Below are positions 24,037-29,433 of a stretch of DNA of 29,433 bases, piece after piece (position 1 is the first letter of the stretch; each line of letters starts with the position of its first letter). Source of the DNA: an uncultured Collinsella sp. Its GTDB lineage: Bacteria; Actinomycetota; Coriobacteriia; Coriobacteriales; Coriobacteriaceae. The DNA lies in NCBI GenBank assembly GCA_900765115.1, contig CAAFQK010000084.1, positions 1 through 29,433 on the forward strand. Reading direction: 5' to 3'. Below the pieces are notes generated by a model. The model searched no databases. It saw only the letters and a list, made by a program, of their open reading frames with translations, and was not told the DNA's origin. The translations under genes and the position numbers were made by a program.

Positions 24037-24758
24037 GCCGCGAGCAAACGGGCGTCGGTGATTACCAAGGTGCCTTCGTTCTCGGAGTAAGTAACTTCGA
24101 ATTCGACGGAGCGATAATACCCGCGGGCGACCCCATTGGAAGCCCCTTCGGGGTTGATGGTATTGGAGCTGGAATTCTTGATTGCTGTTTTAAGCATGGC
24201 TGCTTGCCTCGCTGCACTCAAGCCCTCTTGATCAAATTTCCTGAAAACAGAAGTTTGTTTGTACGATTCCGATAGTTCAACAACATCAGGTTTGTTCATA
24301 AAAATAGCTGATCCATAGCCCATTGTGTTGACGTCGTACTTAAGGTTGGCGTTGTTTTGAGCATTCGCGTTTGCGTTTGCCATTCCGTTTGCGTTCAGAA
24401 TGATGTTTGCGTTCGTTACTGCGTTTGCATTAAGTACAACGTTTGCGAGAGGTATCGTTTGCGGCTCAGCTTCGTTGTCCTCGTCATAATATGCAAGTTG
24501 GATACGACGATATACTGCGCGTGCAACGGGGACACGCGCCTCCTTTTCGGTTGACTCCACCAGTTCGTACAGAGAGACTTTTCGATTTCCCGCTTTGATT
24601 TGGAGGTCTGTAATTCCATATTTCTGGAATACGGCACGAGGCTGAGCTTCGAAATCGCGTCTTGCGTCGGTAGATTGTTCCGCGTCCGCGACCAGTTTTT
24701 CAAGGATGCTAAGCTGGGACTGTATTGAGAGTTCGTTTAGGTGGTTCACATTGTCCAT
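24033..24758 (-). CDS. Proteusin-like RiPP precursor with Asn-Ala-Asn hexad repeat
   Basis: The 241-residue protein has three parts. Residues 1-100 form a leader: EKLVADAEQSTDARRDFEAQ followed by PRAVFQKYGI resembles the nitrile-hydratase-like leader (NHLP) pattern seen in proteusins. Residues 106-138 are a low-complexity block with NAN every six residues (N110, N112, N116, N118, N122, N124, N128, N130, N132, N136, N138). Residues 139-241 are a non-repetitive tail, unusual because proteusin cores are normally C-terminal. GGAGGT with 7-base spacing selects ATG 24758; the TTG at 24773 overlaps that site. The gene heads an overlapping operon with a radical SAM enzyme and a methyltransferase. The product is unknown; a structural repeat protein is the alternative. 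Confidence 0.68.
   Translation of the reverse strand: MDNVNHLNELSIQSQLSILEKLVADAEQSTDARRDFEAQPRAVFQKYGITDLQIKAGNRKVSLYELVESTEKEARVPVARAVYRRIQLAYYDEDNEAEPQTIPLANVVLNANAVTNANIILNANGMANANANAQNNANLKYDVNTMGYGSAIFMNKPDVVELSESYKQTSVFRKFDQEGLSAARQAAMLKTAIKNSSSNTINPEGASNGVARGYYRSVEFEVTYSENEGTLVITDARLLAA
24345..24443 (-). repeat. Hexapeptide NAN repeat in the precursor
   Basis: In-frame coding repeat of about 18 bases per unit: NANAVT, NANIIL, NANGMA, NANANA, QNNAN. The Asn codons vary between AAC and AAT, and Ala codons vary as well, so the repeat is kept at protein level rather than being a fresh DNA duplication. Confidence 0.85.
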
Positions 24759-24865
24759 AGCGGTGACCTCCAATGTTGAATAGCTGTCTTGAAAGACTAC
24801 GTCATGCTAGTGTCGGTATCGATTTGATACTACGAACAAATTAGAACTAAATGGATATAGTTTCC

Positions 24866-24897
24866 ATACTAATCAAAACAAACTTGCATTCAAGTTT
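24866..24897. promoter_or_regulatory. Divergent control region between RiPP-1 and the SdpI-like gene
   Basis: On the - strand, TTGAAT (24893-24888) and TAGTAT (24871-24866) are 16 bases apart and could drive the precursor operon with a leader of about 100 bases. The -35 lies within a perfect inverted repeat AAACTTG-N4-CAAGTTT (24880-24897), a candidate operator. A second imperfect dyad, ATGGA-N7-TCCAT, sits nearby at 24851-24867. On the + strand TATACT at 24903-24908 may be the -10 of the membrane-protein gene but has no clear -35. The gap is AT-rich. Confidence 0.4.
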
Positions 24898-24942
24898 TTA
24901 TTTATACTTGATTTAGGGCCTTGATTTAAGGCGGAGTGGAAT

Positions 24943-24972
24943 GTGGGCGCGCAAGGTGTGGGCGCGCAAGGA
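24943..24972 (+). repeat. 15-base tandem duplication at the start of the SdpI-like gene
   Basis: GTGGGCGCGCAAGGT at 24943-24957 is followed directly by GTGGGCGCGCAAGGA at 24958-24972. It duplicates a GTG codon and an AAGG-containing ribosome-binding sequence. If translated it would add two VGAQG-like units to the N-terminus. Confidence 0.75.
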
Positions 24973-24984
24973 GATGCGGAATCG

Positions 24985-25611
24985 ATGAGAGCCTCAAAAA
25001 AAACTACTGCAGTGTTATCATCTTTCATCCTCTCTATTCTTCCATTTCTGATTCTATGGGCGGCTTGGTCAGTCCTCCCTGATACAATTCCCGCTCATTG
25101 GAGTGGGGGTGTGGTTGATCGATGGGGTAATAAGCTTGAATTGCTGGTTGTTCCGCTGTTTTCTCTGATTGGTTCTATTGCAATTTCTGTGTACCTTATT
25201 GTTTCCACGCGGCGAAGGGAGTTCGCGGATTTCTCTGCTCGAATGCGACGGGACTTTGTTGCGTGCTATATTTCTAGTCTTCTTTTATCGACAACCTGCT
25301 CGGTGATAATTGCCGTTTGGGTTCAGTTGATTCTTACGCAAAGCACTGCGGTTGATGGGGGGCTTGGACTATCGATCCTGTATTCCCTTCCCGGGCTATA
25401 TGTGATCTTGTGCGCTTTGCCGCCTTTTTATGCGAGCGGCGAGAGCAAAAAGGCAGAGCGCCTGATAACAGTTCTTATTGGCGGCGCGGAGATTGTTCTT
25501 TGTGGAATAGTGCTTGAAGGTTCGGCTGCCTCTTATGCGATGATTGGACTGATGATTCTGTTCTGTGCGTTTGAGATTGTGTCACAGGTAAGGGATAGCC
25601 GGTCCTTATGA
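24985..25611 (+). CDS. DUF1648/SdpI-like integral membrane protein
   Basis: From ATG 24985 the product has 208 residues with five or six membrane helices (about 10-30, 45-68, 85-115, 128-150, 160-205). The first loop holds LPDTIPAHWSGGVVDRWGNK, the DUF1648 signature shared with SdpI, the immunity protein against the B. subtilis SdpC toxin. AAGGAG at 24968-24973 lies 11 bases before ATG 24985; a GTG at 24943 would add 14 residues across a tandem repeat. It is divergent from the RiPP-1 operon and separated by a short AT-rich control region, which makes an immunity or signal-sensing role plausible. DUF1648 proteins are also common beside ArsR/GntR regulators with no toxin, so the role is unproven. 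Confidence 0.72.
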   Translation: MRASKKTTAVLSSFILSILPFLILWAAWSVLPDTIPAHWSGGVVDRWGNKLELLVVPLFSLIGSIAISVYLIVSTRRREFADFSARMRRDFVACYISSLLLSTTCSVIIAVWVQLILTQSTAVDGGLGLSILYSLPGLYVILCALPPFYASGESKKAERLITVLIGGAEIVLCGIVLEGSAASYAMIGLMILFCAFEIVSQVRDSRSL

Positions 25612-26105
25612 GTTGAATTACGCGCGTGCGGATATAAAGGTTGGCATGTTAAGCTGGTCGTTTTCTCGTTCTGGGACATTTGCAGTAGGATGAGTGGGAC
25701 TAGGCGCGCTGCGGTGTGATGGTTGAGACTTGTATCGCTGCAAATCCGCTGATGCACATTTTGCTATTGGGCTTGAAGGTGGGACCGGCAGGCCTTTGTT
25801 TGGGTTGTTCTGGTCGTCCAACGCGTGTTGCACGGCTTTATATTGTTACCCTCGTTCGGCGCTCCGTTGGAGCATTTCCGGGTTTGTCGGCATCATGACT
25901 TGGCCAAGTGACACGCTTGCCGGGACGGTTGTAACGCCGCGCCGGTTCCGTGTGCTCCTTCGTTGTTGGCCTGTCCAGCCGGGGGCGGATTCGGCCTCAT
26001 GTTGTGGCGCACGGCCTTCAGGGGCTTCCCCTGGCGAGTTATGTTCGTCCGTATGGGTAAGGGTCGGGTTGAGCTGACAATCCCGTGTCGGGAGGGGCTT
26101 GGACC
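25612..26105. other. Intergenic stretch, no gene supported
   Basis: About 490 bases separate the membrane protein from the next gene. GC content rises from left to right. Open frames here (for example + 25730-26077) begin without ribosome-binding sites and encode Cys/Trp/Ser-rich sequence with no family resemblance. I see no hairpin with a T run, RNA gene or repeat that can be supported. Confidence 0.5.
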
Positions 26106-26594
26106 ATGCGCGCGATGACAGAGATTGAGTGGCTGGACGGCCGTGTGACGAAGGTGCCGGAGCTCGCCCTGGGCGATGCGTTCGGCGAGAGCGTCCAGGC
26201 GGAGCTCGATTTCGGGTTCGACGATGTGTTGGAGGGCCTTTGGGTCGAGGTGCGCCATCATGAGCCGGATGAGGACTCGGACGGCGACCCGCGCGGGAGG
26301 GGCTGCGCACTGTACGCGGACTGCCGGTACAGCCTGGTCGAACCGTCGGACCTCGACCGTGTCTTCTGCATCCTTTACGAGGGGCAGCCGAGGGTCTGCC
26401 GCGTCGCGGGGGAGCTCGTGAACCTTTTGCGGGCCTGCGCGTTGTCCCGCCTCATGCTCGGATCTCCCTACTCGCCAGGCGCCCTCGAGGCCCTGGCCGC
26501 GTGCGCTCGATACCTCTGCGGTCCGGCTTTCACATCCGACCTCGCCGCCCGTGCCCGCGCCGCGGGGGAGCTAGGGCCCCCGCGGCGGCGGTGA
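26106..26594 (+). CDS. Unrecognised GC-rich hypothetical protein
   Basis: The 162-residue product is acidic in its first half (many Asp/Glu, EVRHHEPDEDSDGDPRG) and Ala/Leu/Arg-rich in the second half (LLRACALSRLMLGSPYSPGALEALAACARYLC). It is soluble, with no signal peptide or membrane helix, and contains about seven cysteines without a metal-site pattern. GGAGG at 26091-26095 fits ATG 26106; ATG 26115 is an alternative. Third-position GC is very high, unlike the lower-GC RiPP genes on both sides, so it probably has a separate origin. I do not recognise a family and assign no function. Confidence 0.55.
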   Translation: MRAMTEIEWLDGRVTKVPELALGDAFGESVQAELDFGFDDVLEGLWVEVRHHEPDEDSDGDPRGRGCALYADCRYSLVEPSDLDRVFCILYEGQPRVCRVAGELVNLLRACALSRLMLGSPYSPGALEALAACARYLCGPAFTSDLAARARAAGELGPPRRR

Positions 26595-27175
26595 ACGCGG
26601 CCGCTGCGTGGGAATTTGGGATGGGGGCGGGTTCCGAAACGCCTGCGGAGGGGAGAACCCCGTTGGGCGGGGACTATTCGTGATGCTTGATATCGCATTG
26701 CAGTATGGAAGCACGGATCATCTTCGCGATGGTCCGACCGGTTGATGGGCTAGGACGCGCATTCAGCAGGGAAGGGGATGGCTTTTAATGCCGCTTTTGG
26801 CTTATGCGTGCCGCGCTCCGCGTATGGCCATCCTGCGGTGCTAAAGCATTCTTGAAGTCTGTTAAGTGAATTCGTTTTAATCGCGCACGTGGCCGTTTGC
26901 CCATGTCGCATAACAGGATTCACTGTTGATTGCCCGTGTGATGACAGCGTGAGTTTCGGGGGGGGGGTGGCGTGAGCGGAGTCGCCGCGTTGTATAAGTC
27001 TAGCCGGCCCGACTGATGTGTCGATCTGTCGGGCCGGCCGAGAATGGTGAAGAGATCTCGCTGTTGAATGAACGAATGTTACAAGCAGCTCTTCAAGGCG
27101 CTTTGGGCGTTGGCTGGGGCTGCGCAGTCAATCGCATGCAGTGATAGGCGAGGCGATTGCTCGATGAGCCGGCGA
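26595..27175. other. Intergenic stretch downstream of RiPP-2, no gene seen
   Basis: About 580 bases hold no convincing gene on either strand. Visible structure is limited to a run of ten G at 26958-26967, a small CCCCG/CGGGG hairpin at 26658-26672 and the strong hairpin at 27003-27038. If a transporter or protease gene once followed the RiPP-2 precursor, nothing recognisable remains here. Confidence 0.5.
27003..27038 (-). terminator. Strong hairpin downstream of the RiPP-2 precursor
   Basis: GCCGGCCCGAC at 27003-27013 and GTCGGGCCGGC at 27028-27038 are perfect complements with a 14-base loop. It lies about 140 bases beyond the precursor stop on the - strand. No good T run follows on either strand, so it may be a weak terminator or a 3'-end stabiliser. 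Confidence 0.45.
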
Positions 27176-27358
27176 CTAGTTCTGTGCTGCACTCGTCCCG
27201 GTGCCGTCGTTGTCTGCCGAGTACCAGAATGCGTAGGCCGCAACGACGGCATCATAGACGGCTGCGACTACGTTATCCACGACGGCTGCAAAGTTGACCA
27301 CAACGGGAACGGGGCCGGTTTTGGAATCCATCTTCTCTACTTCTGGGGTCTCATACAT
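27176..27358 (-). CDS. Short RiPP precursor peptide, Cys-free (RiPP-2)
   Basis: The 60-residue peptide starts MYETPEVEKMDSKTG, a short polar leader with a Y-x-x-P element of the kind that RRE/PqqD domains bind in lasso and related leaders. The rest is hydrophobic and repetitive (VVVNFAAVVDNVVAAVYDAVV then AAYAFWYSADNDGTG read together as two parts), ending in a polar Ser/Thr/Ala/Gln/Asn tail. It has no Cys, so sactipeptide and lanthipeptide chemistry is excluded; Tyr35, Tyr42, Phe44, Trp45 and Tyr46 are candidate sites. AAGGAGA precedes the ATG with about 8-base spacing. It lies 12 bases after the radical SAM gene on the same strand. The overlapping + frame has no ribosome-binding site. Confidence 0.68.
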   Translation of the reverse strand: MYETPEVEKMDSKTGPVPVVVNFAAVVDNVVAAVYDAVVAAYAFWYSADNDGTGTSAAQN

Positions 27359-27370
27359 GGGAACATCTCC

Positions 27371-28417
27371 TTAGAATTGTGACAGGACGCTCAGGTCGCC
27401 TAGATCATCGTCGATCAGGTCGATATAGAGGTCGCCGTCCATATTGATGTCTGCAATCAACGATGAGATCTCTTCCATCTCGTCAATCGAGTGCATACGA
27501 TTGGCCAACGCGGTAACAACGGGCTTATCCCAAACGGTTGCCATTCCGGCATCGTAGTATTCCTGAAGGCTGTGTTTGCGAACGTTTCCGATGATGAGAG
27601 GTATATAGGGGGATGCGACGATATCGCCATTGGCGTGGATGGCCACTTGGTCAAATTGCATTTGCAGTTGAGGGAATCTGACCAAGTGGTCGATGGGGTC
27701 GCCCCACTCAAGCATGAAATAGCCTCGATAGTCCGGATCGTATCGAAGGTCATTGATCGTGTTGACTAGCCGACGGTATTGATTATTCGAAGGGCGAATC
27801 GTGCGGTTTCTTCGGGCTCTACCGAGGAGCATGAGCGGCTGAACTCTAAGGTCAATTCGGTCAGTTCTACCCGACGATTTCAGCTTGTCTCGAAGCATCG
27901 TGCAAACTGGTTTGAAATCGTCGACATTGAACGATGTCGGACAAAAGGCAATTGAAAGGTGCAGTGAGGTTTCGTTCAGCGTGATATCGATGGCGTCGAG
28001 CACCCGGTCGTATAATCCCGAGAGTCCTCGCATATGTTCGTGAGAATCGCGTAGGCCATCGAGGCTAAACTGTATGCCGTTTAAACCGGCGCGTTCGAGC
28101 TCATGCAAAGTATTTGAGTTTGCGAGCAGACCGTTTGACACGAGGTTGCATTTGACGCCAGATGCGCTGAGCCGCCGCAAGGACTCGATGACAAGATCCT
28201 TTCGCAGGAGGGTCTCGCCTCCGCAGAAGCAGAAGCTAAAGGGGTGCATTTGACAAATCGAATCGACGAGTTCGAGGACTTCGTTGTCGGATAATTCGTT
28301 CGCGACGACATCGTTTTCTCCACTGTTGTTGAAGCAGTGTAGACAACGAAGGTTGCATTTGTTTGTAATGTCGAGCGCAACGCTGTGGGGCGCTCCGATT
28401 ATTGCCGGCATGCTCAT
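27371..28417 (-). CDS. Radical SAM enzyme with cysteine-less SPASM-like tail (RiPP-2)
   Basis: The 348-residue protein belongs to the PqqE/MoaA-like radical SAM group: C21-x3-C25-x2-C28 (TNKCNLRCLHC), GGETLLRKDL and the QFSLDG strand are clear. Residues about 258-300 (VAIHANGDIVASPYIPL, then IGNVRKHSLQEYYDAG) align by eye with the SPASM entry sequence (x-NG-x-x-PC...GN-x-x...L-x-x-x-W), yet no Cys occurs after C172, so the auxiliary clusters must be missing. The last 40 residues are very acidic (DINMDGDLYIDLIDDDLGDL). Its ATG shares one base with the upstream stop (TAATG), so it is coupled to the PqqD-like gene. It probably modifies the 60-residue precursor. Confidence 0.85.
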   Translation of the reverse strand: MSMPAIIGAPHSVALDITNKCNLRCLHCFNNSGENDVVANELSDNEVLELVDSICQMHPFSFCFCGGETLLRKDLVIESLRRLSASGVKCNLVSNGLLANSNTLHELERAGLNGIQFSLDGLRDSHEHMRGLSGLYDRVLDAIDITLNETSLHLSIAFCPTSFNVDDFKPVCTMLRDKLKSSGRTDRIDLRVQPLMLLGRARRNRTIRPSNNQYRRLVNTINDLRYDPDYRGYFMLEWGDPIDHLVRFPQLQMQFDQVAIHANGDIVASPYIPLIIGNVRKHSLQEYYDAGMATVWDKPVVTALANRMHSIDEMEEISSLIADINMDGDLYIDLIDDDLGDLSVLSQF

Positions 28418-29310
28418 TATTGCTTCTTATCGAGCGGGCGAACAAACAGCTTGACGTCGCCCGAGTCGAGCTCATTGGGCAGGGTGCCGACTAAGGAAAA
28501 GCCAAGGCGCTGGTCGGAATGGTCAAGTTGTTCGGCGATTGGGGTGGAATCAGGCGCGTCAATTCTGAGCGCGCGGTAGGCTTTGGGAGCGGAAGATCCG
28601 TAGTATTCCGCAAGGCGGTCGAGCACACCGGCAAGCAGCGTGGAGCTGCATGAGATAAATTTGATGATGACGCTGCGGCCGGCGGGATTAGTGGCCGGCT
28701 CGCATATTATCAATCCATTAATTTCTCCGGACTGGCTCGTGAGTAGAAAATAATCATGGGTAAAGGAAAAGAGCCTTTGGCGAAGAACCAGAAAGTTCTC
28801 CAATTCGGGCTCAACGTCGAACTCAGAGAAATAGATCCTATTGCCATTTTTGGACTGTTTTGCAGAGAGGGATTTTGCAGCCGCCTCTTCGATTTCAGCA
28901 AACCTGCTCGCGTCCGCGAGAATAAGCAGCTCGTCGGGATTCACCGATGTTAGGTAATCGGAGCCGAAAGGGTCGTTCATATATCTCCCTTCTTTCTTCC
29001 AAACGATAAGACAGTTTACGGTCAGGCTATGCAGGGTTTGGGCCAGGTCATGCGCTAGCGTCTCGCGCGGTTGATCTGGGTATTTTTCTTGGAACAGACG
29101 GAGAATTTTGGGCAAATCGCAGGTGCCGTCGCATAAGTCAAGAATCTCTTTAGCGACCCTGTTGAGGATCGTATAGATTTGTTTCCCATCTGAGCTTAGG
29201 ACGCTCAGGCGGTTATTTGGTTCACTGCGAAGGTAGCTTGGGTCGAGGGGGATAGGGATGACTCCAGGCAATGATGAGATTTGCGCGCTCCAAACATTCA
29301 CGGATTCCAT
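28417..29310 (-). CDS. PqqD-like (RRE) domain fused to GNAT-like domain (RiPP-2)
   Basis: The 297-residue protein has a PqqD-type recognition domain at about residues 10-90 (RVAKEILDLCDGTCDLPKIL then LFQEKYPDQPRETLAHDLAQ), which in other systems grips the precursor leader. Residues about 100-297 look like a GNAT acetyltransferase fold (GEINGLIICEP, then a helix LLAGVLDRLAEYYGSSAP and late strand LGFSLVGTL), without a convincing acetyl-CoA loop. AAAGGAG just before ATG 29310 fixes the start; an in-frame ATG 105 bases upstream has no such site. It is first in the operon. The GNAT part is assigned by pattern and could be catalytic (acylating the peptide) or only structural. Confidence 0.7.
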   Translation of the reverse strand: MESVNVWSAQISSLPGVIPIPLDPSYLRSEPNNRLSVLSSDGKQIYTILNRVAKEILDLCDGTCDLPKILRLFQEKYPDQPRETLAHDLAQTLHSLTVNCLIVWKKEGRYMNDPFGSDYLTSVNPDELLILADASRFAEIEEAAAKSLSAKQSKNGNRIYFSEFDVEPELENFLVLRQRLFSFTHDYFLLTSQSGEINGLIICEPATNPAGRSVIIKFISCSSTLLAGVLDRLAEYYGSSAPKAYRALRIDAPDSTPIAEQLDHSDQRLGFSLVGTLPNELDSGDVKLFVRPLDKKQ

Positions 29311-29354
29311 TGATCTCCTTTGGTTGTGGCCTATCTTCCTCGAATAGCAACTCG

Positions 29355-29412
29355 TTCGATAAAATATCACAAATCGAAACGATATATAAAAGAATATATT
29401 TATATCGATATA
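29355..29412. promoter_or_regulatory. AT-rich promoter/operator region of RiPP-2
   Basis: The 110 bases upstream of the PqqD-like gene are very AT-rich and contain nested dyads: TTCGAT-N12-ATCGAA (29355-29378), CGATATA-N14-TATATCG (29380-29407) and the perfect palindrome TATATCGATATA (29401-29412). A - strand promoter must lie here, but several TATA-like boxes are equally possible, so none is singled out. Confidence 0.35.
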
Positions 29413-29422
29413 CAATATTAGG

Positions 29423-29433
29423 AGATCGGAAGA
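29423..29433 (+). other. Illumina adapter remnant at contig end
   Basis: The last 11 bases, AGATCGGAAGA, are identical to the start of the standard TruSeq adapter (AGATCGGAAGAGC). Located exactly at the end of the sequence, this marks untrimmed adapter and not genomic DNA. Confidence 0.85.

Noticed and set aside
24345..24443. CRISPR-like or simple DNA repeat at the NAN block
   Set aside because: The repeat is in frame within a protein, has about 18-base units with synonymous variation and no spacers.
25730..26077. A 115-codon + frame in the gap before the hypothetical gene
   Set aside because: No start signal, odd Cys/Trp/Arg-rich composition and no family resemblance; treated as non-coding.
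27068..27382. A 104-residue + strand frame overlapping the RiPP-2 precursor
   Set aside because: It has no ribosome-binding site, is antisense to a peptide with a good AAGGAG site and encodes Cys/Gly-rich sequence with no recognisable family.

Overview
The window looks like one complete assembled contig from a high-GC Gram-positive actinobacterium, most likely a gut Coriobacteriia member such as Collinsella. This is an inference from gene content, GC-rich codon use, frequent TTG/GTG starts and the familiar order of housekeeping genes; no marker gene fixes the species. The left edge begins in an extremely GC-rich, low-complexity stretch. The right edge ends in the first 11 bases of the common Illumina adapter, so both ends are assembly ends rather than biological boundaries.

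From 1 to about 21.2 kb the DNA is core genome, nearly all on the + strand. It holds a cell-elongation block (mreC end, mreD, PBP2, rodA), a DUF697 membrane protein, a B12-binding radical SAM protein with its DUF2344 partner, ribosomal protein genes rplU-rpmA behind a good promoter, and a ribosome/NAD block (obgE, nadD, yqeK, rsfS). Next comes an isolated REP-associated tyrosine transposase (RAYT) surrounded by palindromic repeats that start with GTAG, then dinB on the - strand. The block rpsP-khpA-rimM-trmD-lepB and the block glyQ-glyS-ppsR follow.

Immediately after ppsR a lone copy of the GTAG repeat marks the switch to accessory DNA of lower GC content, mostly on the - strand. This region holds two unrelated-looking peptide natural-product (RiPP) loci. 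Locus 1 (21.8-24.8 kb) is a tightly overlapping operon: a 241-residue precursor with an NHLP-like leader and a central Asn-Ala-Asn hexad repeat, a radical SAM enzyme with a C-terminal cysteine cluster, and a methyltransferase with an NPPL motif. The Asn spacing (two interleaved N-x5-N series) is that of polytheonamide-type proteusins, whose asparagines are N-methylated and whose backbone is epimerised. A cut-off N-terminus of an apparent ABC exporter lies downstream, and an SdpI-like (DUF1648) membrane protein that could serve as immunity is divergently oriented upstream.

Locus 2 (27.2-29.3 kb) encodes a PqqD-like recognition domain fused to a GNAT-like domain, a radical SAM enzyme whose SPASM-like tail has lost all its cysteines, and a 60-residue cysteine-free precursor peptide beginning MYETP. 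Between the two loci lie an unrecognised GC-rich gene and two long non-coding stretches. No integrase, tRNA, rRNA or CRISPR array was seen.
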